DNA of 33,061 nt from Nitratifractor sp. (GCF_015487065.1 NZ_WFQN01000062.1:1-33061), one strand, 5' to 3'; shown: positions 14,801 through 26,908, numbered from the stretch's first letter. Notes: a model not told the origin generated them from the letters alone. Numbers and translations: made by a program.

Positions 14801-17432
14801 TCTACTCCTCCTTCTTTTTCCTCTGCTGCTACTCCTGGCCCTTTGGGCGGCACTGCGGCACGGTATCTCCATCGATCGGCTCGATCTTATGGGATATCAG
14901 TCGGAAAAATTATATCTTAAACTGAATCAGAGGCTCCATCTGAAAATTCAACGATTGGTGCTTCCGGTCTCTCGGACCGACCAGACGTCGGGGGATCTGA
15001 AAAAAGAGCTCAATCTTCTTCACAATATCCTGCACTATTTTGACGCAATTGAAGCGCGAGAGATTCAGGTGAACGGTCACAGCTATCAGCTCCTCTACCT
15101 GGACAGGATCCTCCGTCTCAAAGGAGGAGACTATGAAGTGACCGGCATGCTCTATGACCGGGGTGATTCCATGGAGATCCAGCTTCCTCAGGTGAAGATA
15201 CTTTCGAAAAAAGTCTCCCTTTCCGGAGAACTTCACTATCGCTATCGGAATGGGGAGCTTCGGGCTTCAGGTTATTATCGGGTCCCGGATCTCAACGGAG
15301 CCTTTCGGATTGAGCGCTTGGGGAATCGTTTCAGCTTTTGGATCAACTCGGAAGCGACCTCTTCGCTGCATCGCCTTTTGGGATTGGTCAAACTGAGTCC
15401 CGATGCCCGGGAGTGGCTTTTACAGCGCCTTTCGGCGCAGCGTTATCGTTTGGAGTATCTTCAGGGGCAGGGGCGTCTGGATCTGAAAGCGGGGAGGATC
15501 GTTCCTGATCTGGCGACACTGCAGGGAGTCGCCCGTCTTCGGAAAGTTCATCTGCGCTTTCACGACCGACTCAAACCCATCGAAGCCCCTTCGGCCAGAG
15601 TTCTGCTGCAGCGAGGTAATCTCTACTTTTTCCTCGACAAGCCCCGGTATGGGAAGCATCCGATCTCCGGAAGCCGCGCCGCACTGCTGAATCTTTTTGC
15701 TCCCCATCGATTGAAACTGTTGCTACGATTGCGCTATCGGGGCCGTGTCGATTGGCAGATCCTAAAAATCCTCAAGACTTACGGGATCAATGTCCTGATA
15801 GGTCAAAAAGAGGGCAAGGCCGATGCCAAAGTCTCTATCGACATTCCCTTGGTGCAGGGCAGGGTACGTCTGCGGGGGATCGCCCGTCTGAGCCCCGGCA
15901 TATTGGAATACCGAAAAAAGCTCCTGCACATCGGGGGAGGGGAACTGGCTTTTACCAGCCGCCGTCTGCGTCTGCGCTCCTTCAAAATCAGGGAGAGATT
16001 TTTCAGGGGATCGATCGACGGAAGTGTCGATCTGAAGCGAAGAAGAGGAAAACTCCGGCTTCTGGTCGAGAGCTTGGGGCAGGGACTCCCTGTGCCGCTG
16101 CTACAGATGAAAAAAGTACAGATCCCCGCCGAGATCTCCTGGGATGAGAAAAAACGGAGCTTGAAACTTCCGACCCTCAAGAGTCTTCTTACCGTGGATG
16201 CCAAAGGCAATCTCCGTTTTCATATCCGTGATCTCACCCCCTGGCAGCCCTATCTACGCGGGATGTTGCGTCTGGCCTCGGGCGGAGACATCACCATAGA
16301 GGGGAGGGCAGGAAAGGGATGGACAATCAGCGGCAGATTGAACTGGGAGGGAAGCCCGTTTTATCTGGGAAGCGGTCCGTTGAGGCGCTTTCCCTTTGTG
16401 ATGCACATCACCCCTGGCGGTCAGGTGGAGATCTCGGCACTGGACGGCCGGTTGAAATACAGTTCCAAAGAGAAGGTCTTGCAGATCAGGGGACTAAACA
16501 TCGATGCCCAAAAACTTCAGATCGAGATGAAAAAGATTGAGGGAGGCAAATCCTCCGGCTCTTTGACCGTCCTGGGCAGAAAGAGTCTGATCCGATACGG
16601 CCCCTATGTGCTGCTCAGTGACAGCTACCGTCTGCGGAAACGGGGTGAAAACCTCGATTTTGTGGGTCAACTGGGACAGGACCGTCTGAACCTCAGCAAA
16701 CGGGGAAAAGCGTTGAAAATCTGGGCCGAGGGGATTGGCGATCGCATGCTGCATGCACTGATCCATTTCAACGGAATTCGCAACGGCCGTTACACTCTTC
16801 ATGTAGAGGGGGATCCGGAAAAAGGCTACTCGGGGGAGATTCTGATCCGTGGCGGAGTCCTGACCGGTTTCAAAGCCTACAACAGTCTGATTGCGATGAT
16901 CAATACAGTCCCGGCACTCATGAGCTTCTCTTCACCGGGCTTCAGTGACAAAGGATTTGAGCTGAAACAGGGCACGATTCTTTTTACCCTCAAGGGGGAC
17001 CGCCTGAAACTGGGACGGATCCTGCTGGTGGGCAAATCCTCCACTATCGCCGGGCAGGGGAACGTGAATCTGGCTGACGGTCGTCTCAATGTAGAGCTGG
17101 CGATCCGCACAGCCCGAGAAGTGGGGAAAGCAATTTCCTCTATTCCTGTCGTTGGCTATATTCTCTTTGGCAAAGATAAGAGTCTCACAGCCGGTGTCAA
17201 AATCACCGGAACCCTCCAGAAGCCCAAGATCCAGACCAACCCGGTGGGAGAGGCGCTGCTCTATCCGCTGGATCTGCTGCGGCGCACGTTGACCGCTCCC
17301 GCCCATCTTTCGGAGCCGAAGCCGGACGAGGAGATGTTGACCACACCGCCGCCTGCTCCGGCCGCACCACTGCCCAAACGGCCTTCGGCAATGGAAAACA
17401 ACAGCAGCACCGGAAACAGCCAGGCTTTCTAA
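14772..17432 (+). CDS. AsmA/YhdP-like large envelope protein
   Basis: N-terminal TM, long beta-rich body, AsmA-like C-terminus '...GFELKQGTILFTLKGDRLKLGRILLVGKSSTIAGQGNVNLADGRLNVELAIRTAREVGKAISSIPVVGYILFGKD'. Confidence 0.8.
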   Translation: MVSRRSIQRILLLLLFPLLLLLALWAALRHGISIDRLDLMGYQSEKLYLKLNQRLHLKIQRLVLPVSRTDQTSGDLKKELNLLHNILHYFDAIEAREIQVNGHSYQLLYLDRILRLKGGDYEVTGMLYDRGDSMEIQLPQVKILSKKVSLSGELHYRYRNGELRASGYYRVPDLNGAFRIERLGNRFSFWINSEATSSLHRLLGLVKLSPDAREWLLQRLSAQRYRLEYLQGQGRLDLKAGRIVPDLATLQGVARLRKVHLRFHDRLKPIEAPSARVLLQRGNLYFFLDKPRYGKHPISGSRAALLNLFAPHRLKLLLRLRYRGRVDWQILKILKTYGINVLIGQKEGKADAKVSIDIPLVQGRVRLRGIARLSPGILEYRKKLLHIGGGELAFTSRRLRLRSFKIRERFFRGSIDGSVDLKRRRGKLRLLVESLGQGLPVPLLQMKKVQIPAEISWDEKKRSLKLPTLKSLLTVDAKGNLRFHIRDLTPWQPYLRGMLRLASGGDITIEGRAGKGWTISGRLNWEGSPFYLGSGPLRRFPFVMHITPGGQVEISALDGRLKYSSKEKVLQIRGLNIDAQKLQIEMKKIEGGKSSGSLTVLGRKSLIRYGPYVLLSDSYRLRKRGENLDFVGQLGQDRLNLSKRGKALKIWAEGIGDRMLHALIHFNGIRNGRYTLHVEGDPEKGYSGEILIRGGVLTGFKAYNSLIAMINTVPALMSFSSPGFSDKGFELKQGTILFTLKGDRLKLGRILLVGKSSTIAGQGNVNLADGRLNVELAIRTAREVGKAISSIPVVGYILFGKDKSLTAGVKITGTLQKPKIQTNPVGEALLYPLDLLRRTLTAPAHLSEPKPDEEMLTTPPPAPAAPLPKRPSAMENNSSTGNSQAF

Positions 17433-17480
17433 ACCGGCAGTCTCTGATCCTGACGATACGGGCTCGAGAAGGGAGGTGTG

Positions 17481-18701
17481 CTATTCGTTCCTCAAGACAT
17501 TCAGGGGATCGGTCGATGAGGCTTTGCGGGCGGGATAGAGGGCAGAAAGCAGAACGATGACGGCCGTTCCAATGAGGATCATCGCGAAATCGCTCCAGAG
17601 CAGGTCGACCGGCAGACGGCTGGTGCCGTAGACATCGGCGGGGAGGGTGATGATATTGAAATGGGTCAGCACCCAGATCCCTCCGAAGCCCAGGAGGGTT
17701 CCGGCAAGGATCCCGGCGCTCCCGACGGCGACCCCCAGACGGAAAAAGATCTGGCGAATTTCCCGGCGGGTAGCTCCAAGGGTCCGCAGCAGAGCGATCT
17801 CTCTGCGGCGGCTCATGACGGTCATCAGCAGGGAGCTGATGATATTGAGCGAGGCGACGAGGATGATGAGAAGCAGAACTAGGAAGAGGGCTTTTTTCTC
17901 CATCTGCATGGCGGAGAAGAAGTTGCCGTTTTGCTGCCACCACCCCTCGACATCTGCATCGTCGGGCAGGAGGGTTTTGACCGCTTTGATCTTGCCGAAA
18001 GGGTCGTCGGTATAGAGGTGGAGCCCGTCGTAGCGGTCCGGCGCTTTTTTGAGAACCTTTTGAAAGGCTTCCAGGGTGGTGTACATGATCGCTTTGTCGT
18101 AGGCTTTGAGCCCCGAGTTGAAGGTCCCCCGGAGTCGGAAACGTTTCTGCAGCGGCATCGTCCCCAGGCCTGCCGCCTGGTATTGGGAGAAAAAGAGGGT
18201 GATCTTCTCTCCGACTTTCGCATTCAGTTCCAAAGCCAGGTCGTCTCCGGCGATGAGATCATAGCGGGAAGGGGAGAGTGTTCCGTTTTGTTCCAGTGCT
18301 TTGGCGAAGATCGGATTGAGCGAAGCCTCTTTGGCGAAATCGACCCCATAGAGAATGCCCCCCTGGATCCCGTCACCGTATCGGGCGATCACCTGCGTGC
18401 TGTAGAAGGGGCTGATTTTCATTTCGGGAAATTTTTCGTGAATCTTTTCAAGCGTAGAATGCCGGACTCCTTCGCCGTAACTGACGACGGTGAGAGGATA
18501 GTTCATCACAAAGAGTTTCTTTTCGAACTCCTTCTGGGTCCCGTTCATGATCCCCATGGCGATCATCAGGACCATGACTCCCGCGGCGATTCCCAAAAAA
18601 GCCAGCAGGGCAGAGATGAAAATAAAAGGGTTTTCGGGGTCGTAGCGCAGGTAGTGGCGGACGATGCGTCGGACAACGCGGGGATCGGAGGGGAGGGCCA
18701 T
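17481..18701 (-). CDS. LolC/LolE-family lipoprotein-releasing ABC transporter permease
   Basis: 'YDPENPFIFISALLAFLGIAAGVMVLMIAMGIMNGTQKEFEKKLF' and 'SLNIISSLLMTVMSRRREIALLRTLGATRREIRQIFFRLG'. Confidence 0.9.
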   Translation of the reverse strand: MALPSDPRVVRRIVRHYLRYDPENPFIFISALLAFLGIAAGVMVLMIAMGIMNGTQKEFEKKLFVMNYPLTVVSYGEGVRHSTLEKIHEKFPEMKISPFYSTQVIARYGDGIQGGILYGVDFAKEASLNPIFAKALEQNGTLSPSRYDLIAGDDLALELNAKVGEKITLFFSQYQAAGLGTMPLQKRFRLRGTFNSGLKAYDKAIMYTTLEAFQKVLKKAPDRYDGLHLYTDDPFGKIKAVKTLLPDDADVEGWWQQNGNFFSAMQMEKKALFLVLLLIILVASLNIISSLLMTVMSRRREIALLRTLGATRREIRQIFFRLGVAVGSAGILAGTLLGFGGIWVLTHFNIITLPADVYGTSRLPVDLLWSDFAMILIGTAVIVLLSALYPARKASSTDPLNVLRNE

Positions 18702-21337
18702 CAGGCCAGGAGCCCTTTCTTGGGCCCGCTTTTGCCGCAGCAGTTTTTGTATTTCTTTCCACTGCCGCAGGGGCAGGGGTCATTGCGTTTGGGCTTGTGG
18801 GGAGCCACGTAGGGGGTGTTCTGGGCGTCGGTGGTATCCTGGGGAAGCTCCTGGTACTCGTTGCTGATGAGTTCGTCTTCGTCGATGGCCAGCTCCTCGA
18901 GCATCTTCTCGGCGGCCTCCAGCTCCTCCTCGGGAGCACTGAAGTCGAACTGGACCAGATAGAGCAGTTTGAGGGATTCGAACTTGATCCGGCGTACCAG
19001 TGCTTCGAAGAGGCGGTAGCTCTCCTGCTTGTACTCTACCAGCGGGTCTTTCTGATTGTACCCCCGCAGACCGATTCCGGTCTTGAGGACATCCATCTCG
19101 TAGAGATGCTCCCGCCATTCGGTATCGAGAACCTGCAGCAGCAGGATCTTTTCGATCTCCTTTCGCTGCTCTTCGTCGAAGATGCCGAACTTCTCTTCAT
19201 AGGCATCTTTGAGGATCTTCAGTGTCTCCTCCCGGATTTCGTCGGCTTCTTTTCCCCGGAAGGTCTCGGGGCTGCTCTCCAGGCCGGTATACTCTCTGAT
19301 CAGGGTCGTGTAGCGATCCAGATCGTAGTCTTCGCTGGGTTGTCCGGAGAAGATCTCCGCCTCCTGGAGCAGGTAGTCCACCAGCTCTTCCCGATTCTGT
19401 TCGATCTTGCCTTCGATGTCGTACTCGGGATCGAGGAGCTGGTTGCGGAAGGCGTAGATCGCCTTGCGCTGGTAGTTGGCCACGTCGTCGTACTCCAGGA
19501 TGTTCTTCCGGGATTCGTAGTGCATCGCCTCGACTTTTTTCTGGGCTTTCTCGATGCTCCGGGTGACCAGTTTGGATTCGATGTACTCTCCCTCTTCCAT
19601 CCCCATGGAGTTCATGATCTTCTGGATCCGCTCTCCGCCGAAGATCCGCAGGAGGTTGTCTTCCAGACTCAGGTAGAACTGGCTCTCACCCGGATCGCCC
19701 TGACGACCGGAGCGCCCTCTGAGCTGGTTGTCGATCCGGCGGCTCTCGTGGCGTTCGGTTCCCAGGATCGCCAGACCGCCCAGCTCCCTCACCTCGTCGA
19801 CGATCTTGATGTCGACTCCCCGGCCCGCCATGTTGGTGGCGACGGTGACGGCGCCTTTCTGCCCGGCGTCTTTGATGATCTCCGCCTCCTGCTCGTGGTT
19901 CTTGGCGTTGAGCACGTTGTGGGGGATCTTCTCCTGTTTGAGTCGCTCGTGGATCATTTCACTCTTCTCGATGGAGGCGGTTCCCACCAGGACCGGCTGC
20001 CCTTTGCCATGTAGCTCTTTGATCCGCTTGACAACCGCCTCAACCTTGTCTTTTTCGGTTTTGAAGATCAGGTCAGGCTTGTCGATCCGTCGGACGGGGA
20101 CGTTGGTAGGGATGGAGATGACGTCCAGGCCATAGATCTGGCTGAACTCCGTCGCTTCGGTCTGGGCGGTACCGGTCATGCCGGCGAGTTTCTCATACAT
20201 CCGGAAGTAGTTCTGGTAGGTGATCTCCGCCAGGGTCTGGGACTCCTCCTGGATCTTGACTCCCTCTTTGGCTTCCAGGGCCTGATGGAGCCCTTCGCTG
20301 TAGCGGCGTCCTTCACTGAGACGGCCGGTGAACTCGTCGACGATGACGATCTCGCCGTCGCGTACCACATAGTCCACATCTTTTTCAAAGAGGTTGTGGG
20401 CTTTGAGGGCCTGATCCAGGTGGTGGACCATTGCTGCGTTTTCCAGGCTGAAGAGGTTGTCGACACCGAAGAGCTTCTCGGCCTTCTCCAGCCCCTCCTC
20501 GGTCATGACGATGGTGCGGTTCTTCTCGTCCACTACGAAATCCCCGGTCATCTTCTTGGGCTCACCGGCCTTAGCGGGAAGCTCCTCTCCCCGCACTAGC
20601 TGCCGGGCTACCTCGTCGGCCTTCATGTAGAGGCTCTGGTCCCGCTGGGTCGGCCCCGAGATAATCAGCGGAGTCCGTGCCTCGTCGATGAGGATGGAGT
20701 CCACTTCATCCACGATGGCGTAGTAGTGGTCCCGCTGGACCTTCTCGTCGAGACGGACTTTCATATTGTCCCGCAGGTAGTCGAAACCGAACTCGTTGTT
20801 GGTCCCGTACGTGATGTCGGCGTCGTACTGGGCTTTGCGCTCGAAATCATCCTGGATCTCGCTGGTGATACAGCCGGTACGGTAGCCCAGGAATCCGTAG
20901 ATCCGTCCCATGTCGGCGGCGTCCCGTTTGGCCAGGTAGTCGTTGACGGTGACGACATGGACCCCCCGGCCCAGCATGGCGTTGAGGACTACCGGGAGGG
21001 TAGCGACCAGGGTTTTCCCCTCACCGGTTTTCATCTCGGCGATATTTCCCTCGTGGAGGACCATACCGCCTACCAGCTGCACATCGTAGTGGCGTAGCCC
21101 CAGGACACGTTTACTCACTTCCCGGGTAATGGCAAAGGAGTCGTAGAGCACATCGTCCAGGGTTTTCTCTCCGGCCTGTACGGCCGCTTTGAGCTCATCG
21201 AATGCCGCTTTGAGCTCTTCGTCGCTCATCTTTTCGTATTTTGGTTCCAGTGCGTTGATCTGCCGGGCCCGCTTCATATACTGTTTGACCTTCCGGTCAT
21301 TGGCGGTTCCGAAGACTTTCATTACTGTATTGATCAT
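18701..21337 (-). CDS. secA: Preprotein translocase ATPase SecA
   Basis: '[34 protein letters not shown]', '[15 protein letters not shown]', C-terminal SEC-C motif '[19 protein letters not shown]'. Confidence 0.98.
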   Translation of the reverse strand: MINTVMKVFGTANDRKVKQYMKRARQINALEPKYEKMSDEELKAAFDELKAAVQAGEKTLDDVLYDSFAITREVSKRVLGLRHYDVQLVGGMVLHEGNIAEMKTGEGKTLVATLPVVLNAMLGRGVHVVTVNDYLAKRDAADMGRIYGFLGYRTGCITSEIQDDFERKAQYDADITYGTNNEFGFDYLRDNMKVRLDEKVQRDHYYAIVDEVDSILIDEARTPLIISGPTQRDQSLYMKADEVARQLVRGEELPAKAGEPKKMTGDFVVDEKNRTIVMTEEGLEKAEKLFGVDNLFSLENAAMVHHLDQALKAHNLFEKDVDYVVRDGEIVIVDEFTGRLSEGRRYSEGLHQALEAKEGVKIQEESQTLAEITYQNYFRMYEKLAGMTGTAQTEATEFSQIYGLDVISIPTNVPVRRIDKPDLIFKTEKDKVEAVVKRIKELHGKGQPVLVGTASIEKSEMIHERLKQEKIPHNVLNAKNHEQEAEIIKDAGQKGAVTVATNMAGRGVDIKIVDEVRELGGLAILGTERHESRRIDNQLRGRSGRQGDPGESQFYLSLEDNLLRIFGGERIQKIMNSMGMEEGEYIESKLVTRSIEKAQKKVEAMHYESRKNILEYDDVANYQRKAIYAFRNQLLDPEYDIEGKIEQNREELVDYLLQEAEIFSGQPSEDYDLDRYTTLIREYTGLESSPETFRGKEADEIREETLKILKDAYEEKFGIFDEEQRKEIEKILLLQVLDTEWREHLYEMDVLKTGIGLRGYNQKDPLVEYKQESYRLFEALVRRIKFESLKLLYLVQFDFSAPEEELEAAEKMLEELAIDEDELISNEYQELPQDTTDAQNTPYVAPHKPKRNDPCPCGSGKKYKNCCGKSGPKKGLLA

Positions 21338-21460
21338 CGTATTTCTTTTGCCTTCTGATAATGTCGGGTTATTTTATCGAAAAAGGGTTAATCCATTATG
21401 GCTTCACGATCGGGTAATAGAATTCGCTATGATTCCAGAAGAAAAAGGAGTGAAGATCTG

Positions 21461-21985
21461 ATGAGATATTTTTTAATATTAGCCAGCATGTCTGCATTTA
21501 TACTTGCCCGTGGAATCACCTTGAGTCCCGGGATGGAGGCGCAGTTCGTTCAGAAAATCACCAACCCGAAGAAAAAGGTGATCCGCTACGAGGGGCGGGT
21601 GCTGATGGACAATGGATCCCGCTTCAAATGGAGCTATGTCAAACCGACTGAAAAGGAGGTTTGCAGCGACGGGAAGAGGGTGGTCGTCGTCGACCACGAT
21701 CTGGAACAGGTAAGCTACTACCGGATGGATCGGGGATTCGATCTGGGGGCGGTATTGAAAAAGGCGAAGCACTACAAAGACAATCTATATACCGCCCGTT
21801 ACCGGGGCCGAACCTACACCATCGCGGTCGATGCCAAAGGACGGGTCGAGCAGATCGCCTATCGGGACGATATGGATAATGTCGTCAATATTCATCTTTA
21901 TAAGCTCAAAACTTTTTCCCGGCCCCCGGCGGCTTCAGCTTTCCGCTGTCCCTATCCCAAGAGTTACGACATTATCGGAGGCTAG
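21461..21985 (+). CDS. lolA: Outer-membrane lipoprotein chaperone LolA
   Basis: Signal peptide from MRYFLILASMSAF; 'FVQKITNPKKKVIRYEGRVLMDNGSRFKWSYVKPTEKEVCSDGKRVVVVDHDLEQVSYYRM'. Confidence 0.88.
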   Translation: MRYFLILASMSAFILARGITLSPGMEAQFVQKITNPKKKVIRYEGRVLMDNGSRFKWSYVKPTEKEVCSDGKRVVVVDHDLEQVSYYRMDRGFDLGAVLKKAKHYKDNLYTARYRGRTYTIAVDAKGRVEQIAYRDDMDNVVNIHLYKLKTFSRPPAASAFRCPYPKSYDIIGG

Positions 21986-21988
21986 CCG

Positions 21989-22516
21989 ATGGAGAAACTC
22001 TTTGCCCAGTTCAATATCGATGCCATGGTCTTCGGGGCGATCGTCGCTTCGGTGTTTCTGGCCTTTGTCCTGGTAGTGGTGATCTTTTCGGTCCGCTACA
22101 AAGGGCAGTATGAAAAGATCGAGGACCTCCGGGACCGCCTCAAGGAACGGGAAGAGAAGATCACCATGCTTGAAGAGAGTCTCCGGGAGGTGCAGATCCT
22201 CAACGCATCACAGCGGCAGGAGATCCAGCAGTTCCAGGATCTGGAAGAGCGCTACAAGGCGGAGAAAAACAAAGTGGAGGAGCAGCTGGCTCTGGCCAAG
22301 GAACGGATCGAAGCCCAGCGGGAGAAGATCGCCGATCTGGAGGGCAAACGCAAAGAGTTGGAAGTGACGCTGGAAAATACCCGGGAGAATCTGGCCAAAG
22401 CCAACGAAGAGATCGAGAATGTTCGCAAACGCAACGAATTCTGGGTGGAACAGCTCTCGGAATTGCGGACCAAACATGAAGCGATCAAATCCCGTCTGCG
22501 CCGATATGAGAGTTGA
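21989..22516 (+). CDS. Membrane-anchored coiled-coil protein, hypothetical
   Basis: One N-terminal TM then ~135 residues of heptad-rich coiled coil. Confidence 0.7.
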   Translation: MEKLFAQFNIDAMVFGAIVASVFLAFVLVVVIFSVRYKGQYEKIEDLRDRLKEREEKITMLEESLREVQILNASQRQEIQQFQDLEERYKAEKNKVEEQLALAKERIEAQREKIADLEGKRKELEVTLENTRENLAKANEEIENVRKRNEFWVEQLSELRTKHEAIKSRLRRYES

Positions 22517-22524
22517 GTTGGGAA

Positions 22525-22554
22525 AGTCGTTAGTCAATAGTCTCTAGTCGATAG

Positions 22555-22559
<5 letters not shown>
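22525..22559. repeat. Heptad repeat AGTCNNN x5
   Basis: AGTCGTT AGTCAAT AGTCTCT AGTCGAT AGTCAAG. Confidence 0.8.
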
Positions 22560-23493
<934 letters not shown>

Positions 23494-23520
23494 AAAAATT
23501 TCCTTGTTTTATAAAACAGA

Positions 23521-23548
23521 GTGGATAGTGGATAGTGGGTAGTGGGTA
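23521..23548. repeat. Heptad repeat GTGGRTA x4
   Basis: GTGGATA GTGGATA GTGGGTA GTGGGTA. Confidence 0.9.
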
Positions 23549-23554
23549 GATTTT

Positions 23555-23596
23555 GGATTGAGAATTGAGGATTGAGAATTGAGAATTGAGAATTTT
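23555..23596. repeat. Heptad repeat GRATTGA x5 plus degenerate unit
   Basis: GGATTGA GAATTGA GGATTGA GAATTGA GAATTGA GAATTTT; same family as the pdxA-internal array. Confidence 0.92.
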
Positions 23597-23604
23597 TGGA
23601 AGCG

Positions 23605-23639
23605 GGACTTCAGTTCCGTACGATACAGGGCTGAAGTCC
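23605..23639. repeat. Inverted repeat GGACTTCAG ... CTGAAGTCC
   Basis: Perfect 9-bp arms, 17-bp loop, between heptad arrays. Confidence 0.75.
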
Positions 23640-23645
23640 TGCCCC

Positions 23646-23673
23646 TAATGACCAATGACCAATGACCGATGAC
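23646..23673. repeat. Heptad repeat YRATGAC x4
   Basis: TAATGAC CAATGAC CAATGAC CGATGAC. Confidence 0.9.
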
Positions 23674-23693
23674 TGCGCCAAAGGCGCTCTTGC

Positions 23694-23721
23694 TGCCGAC
23701 TGCCGACTGCCGACTGCCGCC
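23694..23721. repeat. Heptad repeat TGCCGAC x3 + TGCCGCC
   Basis: Direct 7-bp periodicity. Confidence 0.9.
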
Positions 23722-23730
23722 TCCGTTCAA

Positions 23731-23758
23731 ACGACAAATGACAAACGACAAACGACGA
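23731..23758. repeat. Heptad repeat AYGACRA x4
   Basis: ACGACAA ATGACAA ACGACAA ACGACGA. Confidence 0.88.
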
Positions 23759-23798
23759 AAAGCGCCGCAAGCACACACCACACCCAATACCCGAATAT

Positions 23799-24347
23799 CT
23801 ATTTCTCGAAAAGTTTCCATAATGAATTGTAGTCTACTTTTTGGGCATTTTCGCCTTCTGCGGGTAAGTATTGCCGATTGTTTTTGAACCAATAGCTGTC
23901 GTTGAGGTCGTAGGTGCAGTGTTCCGGGTCGATATCGTCATAATCGATGAAGCCCGTGGTGCCGTTTTCGTCAGAGATCAAGTATTTGAAAAAGGTGCCT
24001 CCTTCGAAATCGTAGGTAGAGTAGAGGGCAATAAAACGAAATTGGGTGTAGGGCGGGTAGTTTTTTAGGTGGTCGACGTATCGGGAGTCACCGCAGGTCT
24101 TTTCCAAATAGACGACTCGACTGTCGCGATAGCGGCAACGGATCAGAGGGAAGGGAACTTCGAAGCTTTTCCCGTCACACCGGAAATGATGATAGCGGTA
24201 GGTGGTATCGTCTTTCCAGGCGAAATAGAAAATCATGCCGAAGTAAGCGAGGATCGGCACGACGAAAACGAAAAATCCAATCAGTGTAAGGACCCAAATG
24301 ATTTTCCATATGGTATAGATCGTTTTGTGCTTTTCCCTCTCGGCCAT
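23799..24347 (-). CDS. Hypothetical single-pass membrane protein
   Basis: 182-aa ORF; TM near N-terminus 'IWKIIWVLTLIGFFVFVVPILAYFGMIFYFAW'. Confidence 0.65.
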   Translation of the reverse strand: MAEREKHKTIYTIWKIIWVLTLIGFFVFVVPILAYFGMIFYFAWKDDTTYRYHHFRCDGKSFEVPFPLIRCRYRDSRVVYLEKTCGDSRYVDHLKNYPPYTQFRFIALYSTYDFEGGTFFKYLISDENGTTGFIDYDDIDPEHCTYDLNDSYWFKNNRQYLPAEGENAQKVDYNSLWKLFEK

Positions 24348-24348
24348 C

Positions 24349-25125
24349 TCAGAGAAGCGCTTTCATCTCCCGAATGGCCGCTTCGAGTCCGGTGAAGACG
24401 GAGCGGGCGATAATGCTCTGACCGATGTTGAGCTCTTCGATCTGGCGGATTTTGGCGATGGGGGCGACGTTTTGGTAGTTGAGGCCGTGGCCGGCGGCGA
24501 CATGCAGTTGGATGTCATGGGCATGTGCTGCCAGTTCATTGAGGGTGGTCAGCTCTTCGTCGAGCATCTTTTTCAGATCTCGGCGTGGAAGCTTCAGGCT
24601 CTCGATGGCGTGATGGGTCCGGGAGAGGTTGGAGTAAAGCATGGCCCAGAGGTTGGCATAGTGTCCGGTATGAAACTCGATCCAGTCGGCTTCCAGTTCC
24701 TTGGCGGCGATTACCGTGTCAGGCTGGGGATCGATGAAGAGAGAGACTTCCACCTCCGCTTCGTGCAATCGACGGATCACCTCTTTCAAAGCCGTCGGAT
24801 CGCCGGTGACGTCGAGCCCCCCTTCGGTGGTGACCTCTTCCCGCTTCTCAGGCACGAGAGTGGCCCGCAGGGGACGATGCTCACAGACGAAGTCGATGAT
24901 TTCAGGGGCCTGAGCGCACTCCAGGTTGACCGGGAGGGGAGAGTGGCGGATGATGGCGGCGGCGTCTTCGTCGTGGATGTGGCGGCGGTCTTCGCGCAGA
25001 TGGATGGTGATCTGATCGGCGCCGGCCCGGGTGCAGATCCCCAGGGCCTGCAGAGGATCGGGATCGTTGATGCGGCGGGCCTCCCGCAAGACGGCGATAT
25101 GATCGATGTTGACTCCCAGTTTCAT
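24349..25125 (-). CDS. pdxJ: Pyridoxine 5'-phosphate synthase
   Basis: '[55 protein letters not shown]', '[11 protein letters not shown]'. Confidence 0.96.
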   Translation of the reverse strand: MKLGVNIDHIAVLREARRINDPDPLQALGICTRAGADQITIHLREDRRHIHDEDAAAIIRHSPLPVNLECAQAPEIIDFVCEHRPLRATLVPEKREEVTTEGGLDVTGDPTALKEVIRRLHEAEVEVSLFIDPQPDTVIAAKELEADWIEFHTGHYANLWAMLYSNLSRTHHAIESLKLPRRDLKKMLDEELTTLNELAAHAHDIQLHVAAGHGLNYQNVAPIAKIRQIEELNIGQSIIARSVFTGLEAAIREMKALL

Positions 25126-25232
25126 CCGATGCTCCGTTGTATGAAGATTTTCCCGATTATACCACTGTGACACGCCCTCTAAACCCACTTGTGATAAAAT
25201 CCCTTTCAAAATTAATCTATTCAAGGATTATT

Positions 25233-26483
25233 ATGGCGAAACGTGAGATCAAAAAAGCGGTTCTGGCTTACTCCGGCGGACTGGATACCAGTATCATTCT
25301 CAAATGGCTGCAGGACGAGTACGGTTGTGAAGTGGTGACCTTCACCGCGGACCTGGGGCAGGGTGAAGAGGTGGAGCCTGCTCGCCAGAAGGCGCTGAAA
25401 CTGGGGATCAAACCCGAAAACATCTATATCCTGGACCTCAGAGAAGAGTTCGTGCGGGATTTTGTCTTCCCCATGTTCCGGGCCAATGCCATCTACGAGG
25501 GGGAGTATCTGCTCGGCACCTCCATCGCCCGGCCGCTGATCGCCAAGAAGCAGATCGAGATCGCTCACGAGACCGGGGCCGACGCTGTCGCCCACGGTGC
25601 CACGGGCAAGGGGAACGACCAGGTACGCTTCGAGTTGGGCTATCTGAGCCTCGATCCCGAGATCGCCGTCATCGCCCCCTGGAGGGAGTGGGATCTCAAC
25701 AGCCGGGAGAAGCTGCTGGCCTATGCCGAAGAGCATGGCATCGAGATCGAGAAGAAGGGCAAAAAATCTCCCTACAGCATGGATGCCAACCTGCTGCATA
25801 TCTCTTACGAAGGCCAGATCCTCGAAGACCCTGCCGCCGAGCCCGAGGAGGATATGTGGCTTTGGACCAACTCTCCCGAAGAAGCCCCCGATGAGCCCGA
25901 GTACATTACCATCGGCTACAAAAAGGGTGATCCCGTCTCTATCAACGGCGTGGAGATGTCCCCGGCGACGCTGCTCAAGACCCTCAACGACTACGGCAAC
26001 AAGCACGGCATTGGCCGGATCGACATCGTGGAGAACCGCTATGTGGGCATGAAGGCCCGTGGCTGCTACGAAACCCCGGGCGGCACCATCATGCTCAAAG
26101 CCCACCGCGCCATCGAGTCCATCACTCTGGACCGGGAAGAGGCCCATATGAAAGACGAGTTGATGCCTCGCTACGCCAGCCTGATCTACAACGGCTACTG
26201 GTGGTCCCCCGAGCGCCAGATGCTCCAGGCCGCTATCGACCGGACTCAGCGATTCGTCGAGGGTGAAGTGCGTCTCAAACTCTACAAGGGCAACGTCATC
26301 GTCGTCGGCCGTCAGTCTCCCAAATCACTCTATTCTCCCGCCCACAGCACCTTCGAAGAGGATGAGGTCTACAACCAGAAAGACGCCGAAGGCTTCATCC
26401 GTCTCAACGCCCTTCGCTTCATCATCGAAGGGGAGCGTCAGCCCGAACGTCACGAGGATATCCTCTCCGACGAAGAAAAGTAA
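25233..26483 (+). CDS. argG: Argininosuccinate synthase
   Basis: '[40 protein letters not shown]', '[20 protein letters not shown]'. Confidence 0.97.
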   Translation: MAKREIKKAVLAYSGGLDTSIILKWLQDEYGCEVVTFTADLGQGEEVEPARQKALKLGIKPENIYILDLREEFVRDFVFPMFRANAIYEGEYLLGTSIARPLIAKKQIEIAHETGADAVAHGATGKGNDQVRFELGYLSLDPEIAVIAPWREWDLNSREKLLAYAEEHGIEIEKKGKKSPYSMDANLLHISYEGQILEDPAAEPEEDMWLWTNSPEEAPDEPEYITIGYKKGDPVSINGVEMSPATLLKTLNDYGNKHGIGRIDIVENRYVGMKARGCYETPGGTIMLKAHRAIESITLDREEAHMKDELMPRYASLIYNGYWWSPERQMLQAAIDRTQRFVEGEVRLKLYKGNVIVVGRQSPKSLYSPAHSTFEEDEVYNQKDAEGFIRLNALRFIIEGERQPERHEDILSDEEK

Positions 26484-26493
26484 AACTTCCCCG

Positions 26494-26512
26494 GCGGGTA
26501 ATTCCAACCCGC
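26494..26512. repeat. Small palindrome GCGGGTAATTCCAACCCGC
   Basis: 6-bp stem GCGGGT/ACCCGC between argG and rlpA. Confidence 0.5.
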
Positions 26513-26524
26513 TACCATCTCCTT

Positions 26525-26908
26525 ATGAAATCTATTTCTCTCTTTTCTCTTTTCGCTATCCTGGCACTTACACTGATGCTTGGCGCTTGCGGGGTAGATC
26601 CGCAGCCCGGGAACGAGCGGCACTTTGTCGGTCTGGCTTCCCATTACGGGCCGGAGTGGGACGGCCGGCGTACCGCCAGCGGAGAGATCTTTTACAACCG
26701 CAAGCTCACCGCCGCCCACAAAAGCCTCCCTTTCGGGACCCGGGTGCGCGTCACGCTACTTTCCAGTGGCAAAAGCGTCGTCGTGAGGATCAACGACCGG
26801 GGCCCTTTCGTCAGAGGGCGGGTGATCGACCTGAGTGATGAAGCGGCGAGGCGGATCGGCTTGGATCGCTATGGAGTGGCCAGGGTGAGGGTGGATGTTT
26901 TGCAATAA
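26525..26908 (+). CDS. rlpA: RlpA-like lipoprotein (septal ring lytic transglycosylase family)
   Basis: Lipobox 'LTLMLGACG'; DPBB 'GLASHYGPEWDGRRTASGEIFYNRKLTAAHKSLPFGTRVRVT...VRINDRGPFVRGRVIDLS'. Confidence 0.9.
   Translation: MKSISLFSLFAILALTLMLGACGVDPQPGNERHFVGLASHYGPEWDGRRTASGEIFYNRKLTAAHKSLPFGTRVRVTLLSSGKSVVVRINDRGPFVRGRVIDLSDEAARRIGLDRYGVARVRVDVLQ

Noticed and set aside
18797-20014. 405-aa plus-strand ORF
   Set aside because: Antisense of secA.
23521-23758. CRISPR array
   Set aside because: Repeats are only 7 bp, contiguous and of several unrelated units; no spacers, leader or cas genes.
23509-23892. 127-aa minus-strand ORF rich in FSILNSQSSILN and similar repeats
   Set aside because: Translation of stacked heptad repeats; no start context or domain, so treated as repeat DNA.
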